From Arthrobacter luteolus NBRC 107841 (GTDB lineage Bacteria > Actinomycetota > Actinomycetes > Actinomycetales > Micrococcaceae), in contig NZ_BCQM01000001.1 in assembly GCF_001552075.1 (NCBI RefSeq), positions 744,001 to 808,000 of the forward strand: DNA of 64,000 bases, read 5' to 3'. Below are positions 16,406 through 27,204 of this stretch, piece after piece. A program made the translations under genes and the position numbers. How positions within the stretch are numbered: position 1 is the first letter of the stretch; the number at the start of each line of letters is the position of its first letter. The notes beneath the pieces are model-generated. The model had not been told where the DNA came from and searched no databases. It was given only the letters and a program-made list of their open reading frames with translations.

Positions 16406-17398
16406 CTACAGCCGTGCCTTGGCGGCCAGCCCGGCGCGCGGGTCTTCGCCCTTGGTCGCATCGGCGAAGGCCTCGACTGCGGCTTTCGCGTCCTTGCTCA
16501 GATGGGACGGAACGGCGACGTCGACTGTCACCAGCAGGTCGCCGTTGCCCTTTGAGGTGTGGACACCGCGTCCCTTCACCCGCAGGGTGCGGCCGGACGG
16601 AGTTCCGGCAGGAACCTTGAGCTTGACCCGGTCCGCTGTCAGGGTCGGGACCTCGATCGTCGCGCCGAGGGCTGCCTCGGGGAAGGTGATCGGCACATGG
16701 ATGCGGATGTTGTTGCCGTCCCGCACAAAGAAGTCGTGCGGGGTGACGTGCACCGTGACCATCAGGTCTCCGTTGCCCGCGGCCCCGGGCATGCCCTTGC
16801 CGCGGACCCGGATCCGCTGGCCGTCCTTCACACCGGCGGGTACCCGTACCTCGACGACTTCCCCGCTCGGTTCGCGCAGCCCGATCACGGTTCCGTTGAT
16901 CGACCCGGCGAAGGAGATGGTGGTGCTGGCCGTGCGGTCCGCACCCTTCTGCGGGGGCGCGGATGTGAATCCGCCGCCGCCAAAACCGCCGCCGCCAAAC
17001 AGGTCGGCGAATTCCGGGGGTATGTTGCTGCCGCCGGCGTTGAAGGAACTCCCCCGCCGGCTGCGTCCGGCGGACTGATTAAACAGGCCGCCGAAGATGT
17101 CTTCGAAACCTGCACCTGCTCCACCGGCGGGGCCGGCGCCGCCGGCCGTGAACCTGGCTCCGCTGCCCATCGCCCGGATGGCGTCATACTGCTGGCGCTC
17201 CTCGGCGTCGGAAAGCACCGAGTACGCCTCGGAAACGTCCTTGAACATCTTCTCCGCGGACGGATCATCCTGGTTCTGGTCCGGGTGGTACTTGCGCGCC
17301 AGCTTCCGGTACGACTTCTTGATGTCGGCTTCGGAAGCGTCCTTGGGAACACCCAGAATCTTGTAGAAATCCTTGTCGACCCAATCCTGACTAGCCAA
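16406..17398 (-). CDS. dnaJ: DnaJ-type co-chaperone without zinc finger
   Basis: A 330-residue J-domain protein with the J domain at residues 10-75 and HPD at 38-40. A Gly/Phe-rich linker (about 85-150) and two beta-sandwich substrate-binding domains follow. There are no CxxCxGxG repeats, so it is a type II (CbpA-like) protein, although it sits in the dnaK operon where the zinc-finger type is often found. The best start is TTG at 17398, seven bases after GGAAGGGGA. It stimulates DnaK ATPase activity. Confidence 0.93.
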   Translation of the reverse strand: MASQDWVDKDFYKILGVPKDASEADIKKSYRKLARKYHPDQNQDDPSAEKMFKDVSEAYSVLSDAEERQQYDAIRAMGSGARFTAGGAGPAGGAGAGFEDIFGGLFNQSAGRSRRGSSFNAGGSNIPPEFADLFGGGGFGGGGFTSAPPQKGADRTASTTISFAGSINGTVIGLREPSGEVVEVRVPAGVKDGQRIRVRGKGMPGAAGNGDLMVTVHVTPHDFFVRDGNNIRIHVPITFPEAALGATIEVPTLTADRVKLKVPAGTPSGRTLRVKGRGVHTSKGNGDLLVTVDVAVPSHLSKDAKAAVEAFADATKGEDPRAGLAAKARL

Positions 17399-17454
17399 TT
17401 GGTGTCCCCTTCCCTATGTCTTGCCTACAACGCTGGACCCGGCTCTCCACCGGA

Positions 17455-17489
17455 GATGCCCGGGACCGCCCACGGCGGTCCCGGGCATC
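17455..17489 (-). terminator. Strong intercistronic hairpin between grpE and dnaJ
   Basis: GATGCCCGGGACCGCC (17455-17470) pairs perfectly with 17474-17489 across a three-base loop, a 16-bp GC-rich stem. No T tract follows in the direction of transcription. It may attenuate or process the operon mRNA so that dnaK-grpE is made in excess of dnaJ-hspR. Confidence 0.7.
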
Positions 17490-17494
17490 AACTG

Positions 17495-18115
17495 CTACTG
17501 CTCCGGAACGGAGACGATCACCTGTGCCGCACGCAGCACCCTGTCATTCGCCTTGTACCCGGTGCGCAGAATCTGCGTGACGGTGTCGGACTGGACGTCC
17601 GGGCTCTGCTGCTGGATCAACGCTTCGTGGACGTTCGGGTCGAACGCCACGCCGGTCTCATCGATCCGGCTCATGCCGTAACCCTTAAGCGTGTTTTCCA
17701 GCTTCACCGCGATCGAGGCGAAAGGACCCTCTGCGAGGTCCCCGTGCTGGCGGGCAGCCTCAATGTCGTCCAGAACGGGCAGCAGGGAATTCAGCATTCC
17801 AACCACTGCCATTTCCCGGGCGACATCACGGTCCCGTTCCACCCGCTTGCGGTAGTTGACGTACTCAGCCTGCAGCCGGAGCAGGTCGTTGCGGAGTTCG
17901 AACGCTTCGGCCGAGCCGGCGTCGTCCTTCGCACCGCTGCCGGCGCTGTTCAAGATCTCCTCGGCCTGGGACAGTGCGTCGCCGTCGGCCGGAGGGGCAC
18001 CCTCCGCAGCGGACTGTGCGTCCGCTGCGGAGGAGCCTGCCTGCGCCGGCTGCGGATCCTCGTTCTCCTCCGGCTGTCCGGCGGGGTTCTGGTTTCCGTT
18101 GCCATTAGCAGCCAT
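17495..18115 (-). CDS. grpE: Nucleotide exchange factor GrpE
   Basis: A 206-residue co-chaperone. The first 60 residues are acidic, low-complexity and Ala/Pro-rich. The long helix (NDLLRLQAEYVNYRKRVERD) and the C-terminal beta domain (GVAFDPNVHEALIQQ, ending in VLRAAQVIVS) are canonical. It accelerates ADP release from DnaK. It begins two bases after the dnaK stop codon. Confidence 0.95.
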   Translation of the reverse strand: MAANGNGNQNPAGQPEENEDPQPAQAGSSAADAQSAAEGAPPADGDALSQAEEILNSAGSGAKDDAGSAEAFELRNDLLRLQAEYVNYRKRVERDRDVAREMAVVGMLNSLLPVLDDIEAARQHGDLAEGPFASIAVKLENTLKGYGMSRIDETGVAFDPNVHEALIQQQSPDVQSDTVTQILRTGYKANDRVLRAAQVIVSVPEQ

Positions 18116-18117
18116 GA

Positions 18118-20097
<1,980 letters not shown>

Positions 20098-20098
<1 letters not shown>

Positions 20099-20125
20099 CT
20101 TTACCGGGTGCGGTTTTTTTGTCAA
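20098..20125 (-). promoter_or_regulatory. dnaK promoter
   Basis: On the minus strand, -35 TTGACA (20125-20120) and -10 TAAAGT (20103-20098) are separated by 16 bases that include an A tract. The promoter is flanked on both sides by HAIR operators. The leader to the dnaK ATG is about 100 nt. Confidence 0.82.
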
Positions 20126-20127
20126 CC

Positions 20128-20154
20128 AGAGTTGAGTGACTTCGGCTCAACTCT
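20128..20154. promoter_or_regulatory. HAIR operator, upstream copy
   Basis: The core TTGAG-N9-CTCAA is at 20132-20150, extended to a perfect 9-bp arm pair AGAGTTGAG / CTCAACTCT. It lies just upstream of the -35 box. Confidence 0.82.
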
Positions 20155-20343
20155 GTTCACGCTCGGTCCCCGCGTGTTTCGTGTCAGCTGCAGGCACTCC
20201 TTCTATGAAGGCACCGGCGGCTGGCACAGCACAAGGCCCCGCGGAATCCTGTGGATGGCGGCACCCGATCCTCCGGGCAGCCCCCCGTGACACACCGCGG
20301 CTCAGAACCGGTTTCATTCCCTCCGCCCGCGTATCGTCCTGCT

Positions 20344-21147
20344 ATGCCCCAGGACACGTACTCACACGGCCACCACAGCAGCGTGGTCAGTTCGCACGCC
20401 ACCCGGACGGCGATGGATTCGGCCGCGTACCTCATGCCGCATCTGAGTCCCGGCCTGCACATTCTCGACGTCGGCTGCGGCCCCGGCAGCATCACCGTGG
20501 ACCTCGCTGATCTGGTGGCACCGGGACGGGTCACCGGACTCGACCGTTCCGAGGACGTCCTGGTCCAGGCCCGGAGACTCGCGGCCGAGCGCGGAGCAGG
20601 GAACGTGGAGTTCATCTCCGGGAACGTCTACGACCTTGATTTTCCGGATGACACGTTCGACGTCGTCCACGCCCACCAGGTGCTCCAGCACCTCACCGAT
20701 CCGGTGGCGGCACTGCATGAAATGCGCCGGGTCACCCGCCCGGGCGGAATCGTGGCCGTGCGCGACGCCGATTATCACGGTATGAGCTGGTACCCGGAGG
20801 TTCCGGAGCTGGCGGAGTGGATGGACACCTATCAGCAGATCGCCCGCGGCAACCGCGCCGAGCCCGATGCCGGACGCCGGCTCATCAGCTGGGCGCTGGA
20901 CGCCGGGTTCAGCGGCCTTGTTCCCTCCTCCACCAGCTGGGTTTATGCCACCGAGGACCGCCGGCAGTGGCTCGCCGGCGCGTGGTCCCAGCGGATCCTC
21001 CACTCTGCCTTCGCCGAGCAGGCCCTCGAGCGGGGCCTGGCCTCGCAGGAGAAGCTGGAAAGGATGGCCGGGGGCTGGACGCGCTGGTCCGCTGCACCGG
21101 ACGGATGGTTCCTGATGCCCAGCGGGGAACTCATCGCCCGTCCCTGA
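20344..21147 (+). CDS. Class I SAM-dependent methyltransferase
   Basis: A 267-residue methyltransferase of the Methyltransf_11/UbiE-like type. Motif I is LDVGCGPGS, followed by acidic GLDRS at the end of strand two, then DTFDVVHAHQVLQHL and RVTRPGGIVAVRD. The substrate is unknown. The start at 20344 was chosen because TATCGT ends exactly six bases upstream and the protein then starts close to the family fold; upstream ATGs lack support. It is followed by the LMW-PTP gene with its own leaderless-type promoter. Confidence 0.82.
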   Translation: MPQDTYSHGHHSSVVSSHATRTAMDSAAYLMPHLSPGLHILDVGCGPGSITVDLADLVAPGRVTGLDRSEDVLVQARRLAAERGAGNVEFISGNVYDLDFPDDTFDVVHAHQVLQHLTDPVAALHEMRRVTRPGGIVAVRDADYHGMSWYPEVPELAEWMDTYQQIARGNRAEPDAGRRLISWALDAGFSGLVPSSTSWVYATEDRRQWLAGAWSQRILHSAFAEQALERGLASQEKLERMAGGWTRWSAAPDGWFLMPSGELIARP

Positions 21148-21173
21148 GCGCAGCCGCTGGGTACGCTTAACCG

Positions 21174-21680
21174 ATGTACCGCATCATTACGGTCTGCACC
21201 GGAAACATCTGCCGTTCGCCCATGGCCCAGTTCTGCCTCACCCGCGCTTTCAGCGACGCCCAGCTGGCGGACCGGGTGGAGGTGGACTCAGCCGGCGTCA
21301 CCGGGTGGGAAGCCGGCCGTCCGATGGACCCCCGCACGGCCGCCGAACTGCTCCAGCACGGTTTCCCCGAACAGCCCCTGGACAGCTTCCGGGCCCGGGC
21401 CTTTGAAACCGGGTGGTACCGCGGCCGGGACCTGATCCTGGCTCTGGACTACGGGCATCTGACCCATCTGCAGGCCGAAGCTCCGGTGTCCGAACACGGG
21501 AAAATCCGGATGCTGCGCAGCTTCGATCCGGCCGCCGCAGCGCTGCCCCTGGACCAGCAGGGCATCGACGATCCCTGGTACGGAGACATGTCCGACTTTG
21601 ATTCGTCCTACGCACTGATCCAGGCCGCAGTTCCCGGGGTGGTGGACTTTGTCCGCGGCGCCCTGGCGGAGCGGTCCTGA
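21174..21680 (+). CDS. Low-molecular-weight protein tyrosine phosphatase
   Basis: A 168-residue cytoplasmic phosphatase. The P-loop C8-T-G-N-I-C-R14-S matches CX5R, and the general-acid loop D133-P-W is present. TACGCT lies six bases upstream of the ATG, so it is probably leaderless. The stop codon overlaps the start of the next gene (TGATG), so the P-loop/PabB protein should be translated from the same mRNA. Possible targets include capsule or cell-envelope kinases; none is nearby. Confidence 0.9.
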   Translation: MYRIITVCTGNICRSPMAQFCLTRAFSDAQLADRVEVDSAGVTGWEAGRPMDPRTAAELLQHGFPEQPLDSFRARAFETGWYRGRDLILALDYGHLTHLQAEAPVSEHGKIRMLRSFDPAAAALPLDQQGIDDPWYGDMSDFDSSYALIQAAVPGVVDFVRGALAERS

Positions 21681-23911
21681 TGTCCCCTGCACCAAAACGC
21701 CCGCTGCTGATCGCGGTTGACGGTTTTTCCGGAGCAGGAAAAACCAGCCTCGCGCTGGAACTGGCAGCCGAGCTGCGGGCCCACCGCTCGGTGGCCCTGT
21801 TCCACCTGGAAGACGTCTATCCGGGCTGGGACGGGCTGGAAACCGGCATGGATTACTACCGCCGCCGCGTCCTGGAGCCGCTGGCACAGGGCCGCAGCGC
21901 GCACTGGCAGTCCTGGGACTGGGTGGCGGGCCGGTACGGCACGCAGCACGCCACGGAGCCCGCTGACATTGTAATTTTCGAAGGAGTCGGTGCCGGGCAT
22001 CAGGCTGCCCGGCACCTCCTGGACGCGGTCCTCTGGATCGAATCCCCGGAATCCGTCCGCCGGGAACGCGCCCTGGCCCGGGATGGGGAGACTTATGCTC
22101 CGCACTGGAACCGCTGGGCTGCGCAGGAAGCAGCCTGGGCAGCGGTGGACCCGGCGGCCGCCGCTGCCGACATCCTGGTCCGCAACGAGCCGGCCGCAAT
22201 TCATTCCACCCCGGACGACGGCGGTGCCGGCTCTTCCCCGGCGCCGCTGCAGCAGGCGGCGCTCCAGCAGGTTCCGCTCCCCCGTTTCGTCCTGCGGGCG
22301 CTGGCTTCGCTGCAGCTGCCCTCCCCCGGGGTGGGCCTGCCCCGTCCGGACCTCCAGGTTCAGGTGCAGACGGTCGACGCCGCTCCGGACCCGTTGACGC
22401 TGTTCGCCGAACTGTTCGGCAGCTCGCCGAACGCCGTCTGGCTGGACAGTTCCGACGCCGGTTCCGCCGGTTCCGGCGGCAGCCCCGCCGGGCGCAGCCG
22501 GTTCAGCATCATGGCGGACGGCGGCGGTCTCCACGGCCGGTACGCCGAGCACACAGCGGGGCTGACCAGGATCACGCACGGACCGGTGACCACCGTGGTT
22601 CCGGGCGAGTTCTTCCGCTGGCTGGACCGGGAATGGGGCACCGCGCAGGTCCCTGCCCCCGACGGCCTGGCCTGCCCGTTCGCCCTGGGCTGGCTGGGCT
22701 GCCTCGGCTATGAGCTCAAGCGTGAAACCGGCGGAGCGGACACCGCCGGGCCGGGACCGGACGCCGCGCTGATTTTCGCGGGCCGTGCGCTCGTGCTGGA
22801 TCATGCCGCCGGAAGGGTCCACCTGCTGACCCTGCGGGACCCCTTCTTCGAGGAAGATGTTTCCGGCAGCGATCCCGGGCCCGTCCCCGGGGACACGGAC
22901 AGGGGCGCCGGGCAGCCGGACCTGGACGGTGACTGGCCCGCCCGCGCGTCCGCCGCCCTCGCCGCCGCTGCCCGGTCCGCCGATCCGGCCGCCGGCACCG
23001 GCTTCCTTCCCGCGCAGACCGGCGGGTTCCGGCCTGTCAGCGCACCATCCTTCACCTTTCGGGACAGCCGGGAGGATTACCTGGCCAAGGTGCGCCGGTC
23101 GCAGCAGGAGATCGCCGAGGGCAACACCTATGAGGTCTGCCTGACAACGTCGCTGCATGCTGTCCTGCCCGAGCCGCTGGCGCCGGCTGCCCTCCTGGAC
23201 CTGTATGCCTCGCTTCGCCGGCGCAGCCCCGCACCGTTCGCTTCCCTGCTCCGCCTGGGCCCGCTTGTGCTGGCGGGTACCTCACCCGAGCGGTTCCTCC
23301 GCATCGGCGCGGACGGGCATCTGCGCGCCGAGCCGATCAAGGGCACCCGTCCGCGCGGGCAGGACCCTGCAGCGGATGCGGCCCTGCGCACGGAGCTGCT
23401 GGAGAGCGAAAAGGACCGTGCGGAGAACATCATGATCGTGGACCTGATGCGCAATGACCTCTCCCGGCTGGCTGTTGCCGGTTCCGTGACCGTTCCGCGG
23501 CTGTGCGTCGTGGAGTCCTATGCCACGGTGCATCAGCTGGTCAGCACCGTTGATGCGCAGCTCGTTCCGGATGCCAGCCGCGCCGAGGCCGTCGCCGCAG
23601 CGTTTCCGGCCGGCTCCATGACCGGAGCGCCGAAGACCAGCACCATGGCGATCCTGGATGAGCTGGAAGCCGCTCCGCGCGGAGCGTATTCGGGCGCCGT
23701 CGGCTATTTTTCGCTGACGGGCGCCGCTGACCTCTCCGTGGTGATCCGCACGCTGGTGCTCCGCAGCGCCCCGAACGGCGGCCTGGACCTCAGCCTGGGC
23801 GTCGGCGGCGCGGTCACCGCCGGGTCGGACCCGGAAGCCGAATGGGAGGAAGTGCGCACCAAGGCCCGCGGCGTCCTGGGTGCGCTCGGCTCAGAGGTGC
23901 CGTCAGGCTGA
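21680..23911 (+). CDS. pabB: Fusion of a P-loop (uridine kinase-like) domain to aminodeoxychorismate synthase component I
   Basis: A 743-residue two-domain protein. Residues 1-175 form a P-loop kinase-like domain with GFSGAGKT at 15-22, DVYPGWDGL, and a later RERALARDGE lid-like segment. Residues about 230-743 form the chorismate-binding PabB domain: P-I-K554-G-T (the Lys is typical of PabB rather than TrpE), ENIMIVDLMRNDLSR, FPAGSMTGAPKTSTM and GAYSGAVGYF. PabB with a glutamine amidotransferase makes 4-amino-4-deoxychorismate for folate. No PabA-type amidotransferase domain is present in the fusion. PabC lies nearby at 25474. The kinase domain's role is unknown. ATG overlaps the LMW-PTP stop. 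Confidence 0.87.
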   Translation: MSPAPKRPLLIAVDGFSGAGKTSLALELAAELRAHRSVALFHLEDVYPGWDGLETGMDYYRRRVLEPLAQGRSAHWQSWDWVAGRYGTQHATEPADIVIFEGVGAGHQAARHLLDAVLWIESPESVRRERALARDGETYAPHWNRWAAQEAAWAAVDPAAAAADILVRNEPAAIHSTPDDGGAGSSPAPLQQAALQQVPLPRFVLRALASLQLPSPGVGLPRPDLQVQVQTVDAAPDPLTLFAELFGSSPNAVWLDSSDAGSAGSGGSPAGRSRFSIMADGGGLHGRYAEHTAGLTRITHGPVTTVVPGEFFRWLDREWGTAQVPAPDGLACPFALGWLGCLGYELKRETGGADTAGPGPDAALIFAGRALVLDHAAGRVHLLTLRDPFFEEDVSGSDPGPVPGDTDRGAGQPDLDGDWPARASAALAAAARSADPAAGTGFLPAQTGGFRPVSAPSFTFRDSREDYLAKVRRSQQEIAEGNTYEVCLTTSLHAVLPEPLAPAALLDLYASLRRRSPAPFASLLRLGPLVLAGTSPERFLRIGADGHLRAEPIKGTRPRGQDPAADAALRTELLESEKDRAENIMIVDLMRNDLSRLAVAGSVTVPRLCVVESYATVHQLVSTVDAQLVPDASRAEAVAAAFPAGSMTGAPKTSTMAILDELEAAPRGAYSGAVGYFSLTGAADLSVVIRTLVLRSAPNGGLDLSLGVGGAVTAGSDPEAEWEEVRTKARGVLGALGSEVPSG

Positions 23912-23916
23912 ACCCG

Positions 23917-25383
23917 CTACTGCAGGGTGGCGGTCAGCCGGGCGACGTTGTCCACGTACCGCTGCCACACCGGCCGGTTCCGCCACTCCTCCAGGACCAG
24001 TTCCTTGGACAGGTTCCGGTAGGTGTCCTCGATCTGGCGCATCTTTTCCACGATGTTCCCGCCGTACATCATCATCGACACTTCAAGGTTCAGCGAAAAG
24101 GACCGCATGTCCATGTTGGAGGACCCCAGGACGGCTACCTCGTTGTCCACGGTGAAGTGCTTGGCGTGCAGCACCAGCGGCGCGGGATACAGCCAGATCC
24201 GGATCCCGGATTCCAGCAGGGCCTCATAGTAGGAGCGCTGGGCGTGGTCCACGAGGAACTGGTCCCCGCGCTCTGAGACGAACAGCTCCACCTGCACACC
24301 GCGCTGCGCCGCCGTCGTAATCGCGTACAGCAGCGAATCGTCCGGAACGAAGTACGGGCTGGTGATGGAGATCCGCTCCGAGGCGGAGTAGATCAGCGAG
24401 GTGAAGAGCCGGAGGTTGTTTTCCGTCGTGAAACCCGGCCCGCTGGGAACCACCTGGCAGGTAATGTCCCCGGGCTCGTAGGTCCACTCGTAGAGGCTGA
24501 GTTCGCGCTCCAGGTTCTCATCGGTTTCCATGTTCCAGTCGGTGGCGAAAACAACGTTGATTTCGTCCACCACCGGACCCTCGAGCCGGCACATCAGTTC
24601 CACCCATTTGCGGCCGAGCCGGTGGTTGCCGGGCTTGCGGTAGCCCGGTTCCACCAGGTTCTGCGACCCGGTAAAGCCCAGGACGCCGTCGACTACCAGG
24701 ATCTTGCGGTGGTTGCGCAGGTCGGGACGGCGCCAGTGCCCGCGCAGGGGCTGGATGGGCAGCATGGGATGCCACTGGATGGCGCTGGACTTCAGTTCCT
24801 TCAGCAGCTGGCGGTACCCCTTCACCCGCAGGGTTCCAATGTGGTCGAACAGCAGCCGGACGGTGACACCGCGCCCGGCAGCGTCCTTGAGGGCAGTGAA
24901 GAAATCCTTGGTCACGGCGTCGTAGCTCATGATGTAGAACTCGACGTGGACGTAACTCTCTGCGGCCCGGACTGCCTCGGTCATCTCCCGGATGGACTGC
25001 TCATAGTCCCGCTGCAGCTCCACCTTGTTGCCGTCCAGGCTGGGCAGCGAGCCCAGCCGCCGGTTCAGTTCGACGGCGGACATCACCCATTCCGGCCCCA
25101 GATAGGAGCTGGACTGCGCTTCAAGTTCGCGGGTGTTGTCGCGGACCCTGCGGTTGATCAGGGTCTGCCGCTCAACGCGCTGCTCTGAGAGCCGGTGGTT
25201 GCCGAACAGGAGGAACAGGATGATTCCGGGCACCGGCAGGAAGAAGATGCACAACAGCCAGGCCATCGCCGTCGTGGGCCGGCGGTTGCCGGGAACCACA
25301 CCCAGCGCGATGATCCGGATCGCGAAGTCCAGGATCGTCAAAACCGTCGCAAGCCAGTACGGAGCCGTAACCGTCCACCACAC
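23917..25383 (-). CDS. cls: Cardiolipin synthase (phospholipase D family)
   Basis: A 488-residue membrane enzyme that condenses two phosphatidylglycerols to cardiolipin. Two N-terminal membrane segments (WLATVLTILDFAIRIIAL and AWLLCIFFLPVPGIILFLLF) precede two PLD domains, with HxK motifs in NHRKILVVDG...GSQN and LHAKHFTVDN...GSSNMD. I chose GTG at 25383, ten bases after GGAGG, because it places the first membrane helix at the N-terminus; the open frame extends much further upstream without support. It converges with pabB, with five bases between. Confidence 0.92.
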   Translation of the reverse strand: MWWTVTAPYWLATVLTILDFAIRIIALGVVPGNRRPTTAMAWLLCIFFLPVPGIILFLLFGNHRLSEQRVERQTLINRRVRDNTRELEAQSSSYLGPEWVMSAVELNRRLGSLPSLDGNKVELQRDYEQSIREMTEAVRAAESYVHVEFYIMSYDAVTKDFFTALKDAAGRGVTVRLLFDHIGTLRVKGYRQLLKELKSSAIQWHPMLPIQPLRGHWRRPDLRNHRKILVVDGVLGFTGSQNLVEPGYRKPGNHRLGRKWVELMCRLEGPVVDEINVVFATDWNMETDENLERELSLYEWTYEPGDITCQVVPSGPGFTTENNLRLFTSLIYSASERISITSPYFVPDDSLLYAITTAAQRGVQVELFVSERGDQFLVDHAQRSYYEALLESGIRIWLYPAPLVLHAKHFTVDNEVAVLGSSNMDMRSFSLNLEVSMMMYGGNIVEKMRQIEDTYRNLSKELVLEEWRNRPVWQRYVDNVARLTATLQ

Positions 25384-25473
25384 GCTTCTTTTCCCTCCAA
25401 CAGGCCAACGTCCCCCTAGCCTAGTCGGCTTGGGACCGTGGTTGCGGCCCCGGGGCACACTACGCTTGGACGC

Positions 25474-26349
25474 ATGAGTGTTTTGGTTTTCCTGGATTCT
25501 GATTTCCCCGCCGGCCGCGTGGCCGATGCCTCCGTTCCGCAGCTGCTGGCGACCGACCTCGGCGCGACGCGCGGAGACGGGGTTTTCGAATCCATGCTGG
25601 CGGTGGACGGGCACCCGCGGAAGCTCGCCTCCCACCTGTCCCGGATGGCGGGTTCGGCTGCGGCCCTGGAACTGGAGTTCCCTCCGGCGGAAAAGTGGGA
25701 ACCGGCAATCCGCACCGCCCTGGCCGAATTCGCCCGGATTTACGGGGATCAGCAGGCCGTTGTGAAGCTTCTCCTCACCCGCGGACCCGAAGGCGCGGAC
25801 CACCCGACAGCCTGGATCCAGGCCTCCCCCATCCCGGCGTCGGCCGCTGAACAGCGCAAGTCCGGACTCGATGTGCTGCTGCTGGAACGCGGGTATGACA
25901 GCACCGTGGCGGAGCGGGCACCGTGGCTGCTCCTCGGCTCCAAAACGCTGTCCTACGCCGTGAACATGGCCGCGATCCGCTACGCGCGGGAGCACGGAGC
26001 CGATGATGTGATTTTCACCTCGTCGGACGGGCTGGTCCTGGAAGGCCCCACCTCCACCGTGGTCCTGGCCGTCGTCAAGGACGGGGTAAGGACCCTCCTG
26101 ACCCCGGAACTGGAAAGCGGAATCCTGCCCGGAACCACCCAGGCCGCCCTGTTCGACGCCGCGGAAAAGTCCGGCTGGCAGCTCGGCTACGGTCCGCTGG
26201 AACCGGACCGGCTTTCGCAGGCCGACGGCGTGTGGCTGGTTTCCAGCATCCGGCTCCTCGCCCCGGTGAAATCGATCAACGGTGAAGCCATCCCGGTGTC
26301 CGCTGAGCTGACGGACGAGCTGGCAGCCCTGGTGGACACCGTCCTCTAA
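25474..26349 (+). CDS. pabC: Aminodeoxychorismate lyase / class IV aminotransferase
   Basis: A 291-residue PLP enzyme of fold type IV. The GDGVFESM segment near residue 34-41, the PLP-binding Lys157 (LLGSKTLSYAVNM) and the substrate-side LEGPTSTV and LTPELESGILPGTT are all present. Together with the PabB fusion at 21680 it would complete p-aminobenzoate synthesis. An assignment as a branched-chain or D-amino-acid aminotransferase is possible but less likely given the neighbour. The start is set by TACGCT ending seven bases before the ATG. Confidence 0.85.
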   Translation: MSVLVFLDSDFPAGRVADASVPQLLATDLGATRGDGVFESMLAVDGHPRKLASHLSRMAGSAAALELEFPPAEKWEPAIRTALAEFARIYGDQQAVVKLLLTRGPEGADHPTAWIQASPIPASAAEQRKSGLDVLLLERGYDSTVAERAPWLLLGSKTLSYAVNMAAIRYAREHGADDVIFTSSDGLVLEGPTSTVVLAVVKDGVRTLLTPELESGILPGTTQAALFDAAEKSGWQLGYGPLEPDRLSQADGVWLVSSIRLLAPVKSINGEAIPVSAELTDELAALVDTVL

Positions 26350-26368
26350 CCGGAGGCTGCTCCGGTTT
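26350..26368 (+). terminator. Short hairpin terminator after pabC
   Basis: CCGGAG-GCTG-CTCCGG (26350-26365) is followed by TTT. It is small, but placed between two converging transcripts. Confidence 0.45.
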
Positions 26369-26391
26369 GGTTCCGCCTGGTTCCGCCGGAG

Positions 26392-27204
26392 CTAGGACAG
26401 GATGAAGTTGTACGTTCCCGCGGCCACGGCTGCGGCGACAGCGGAGGCTGCCAGCCCCACACCGTACAACAGCACCCACACATCGATCCGGCTGAAGGTG
26501 GAAGTCCTGGCCCAGGTCCGCGGGCCGCCGTCGAATCCGCGGGCCTCCATCGCCACGGCCAGCCGAGTGGCCCGGCGGATCGCCTGGACCAGCAGTGCCA
26601 GCCCCTGGCCCAGCAGGTTCCGGAACCTGCCCAGCGGACCGCCTGCAGTGTCCGCGCCGCGGGCATGGCGGGCCAGTCCCAGCGTCCGCCATTCCTCCAC
26701 CAGCAGTCCCACCAGCCGCATCGCGGCCAGCGCTCCGAGCACAAACCGGGCCGGAAGATGCAGGCGCTGGGCCAGGGCGTCCGCAAGGTCCGTGGGATCG
26801 GTGGAGACCAGGAGGAAAATCCCGGGCAGGGCTATCGCGAGGCCGCGCAGGCCGATGGCAATGCCGGCGGTGACGGAATCGGTGGTGAAGAGCAGCGGCC
26901 CTGCGTCGAGCACCACACTGCCGGTCTTTTCCGCCAGCAGCGCGGTGCCGTAGGCGCCAATGGCCGCGGCGGCGATCAGGGGCCAGACCCGTTTCAGCAG
27001 CGTCCAGGGATGGATGCGCAGCAGCGGAAGCAGCAGCAGTTCCCCGGCCAGGACCACGGAGGCGCTCACCCAGTCAACGGTGAGCAGCACAGCTGCCGTC
27101 ACCGCCACCGCGGCGCCCAGGGTGGACAGCGGGTTCGCAGCGGACAGCGCCGTGGGACGTGTGCCGCCCAAGGCTGTCCCGGTCCGCACGGCGACGGCGC
27201 TCAT
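26392..27204 (-). CDS. ykoC: ECF transporter transmembrane component EcfT (YkoC-like)
   Basis: A 270-residue membrane protein, the shared T component that couples the ATPases to the substrate-binding S protein. It has five or so hydrophobic segments and the conserved Ala-Arg-Gly coupling motifs: GLARHARGA and VAMEARGFDG. The ATG at 27204 overlaps the ATPase stop codon (ATGA). It is the last gene of the riboswitch-controlled ykoE-ykoD-ykoC set. Confidence 0.9.
   Translation of the reverse strand: MSAVAVRTGTALGGTRPTALSAANPLSTLGAAVAVTAAVLLTVDWVSASVVLAGELLLLPLLRIHPWTLLKRVWPLIAAAAIGAYGTALLAEKTGSVVLDAGPLLFTTDSVTAGIAIGLRGLAIALPGIFLLVSTDPTDLADALAQRLHLPARFVLGALAAMRLVGLLVEEWRTLGLARHARGADTAGGPLGRFRNLLGQGLALLVQAIRRATRLAVAMEARGFDGGPRTWARTSTFSRIDVWVLLYGVGLAASAVAAAVAAGTYNFILS

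Noticed and set aside
25384-25995. N-terminal extension of cardiolipin synthase to 25995
   Set aside because: It would overlap the pabC gene on the other strand; the GTG at 25383 has a good ribosome site and gives the standard membrane N-terminus.
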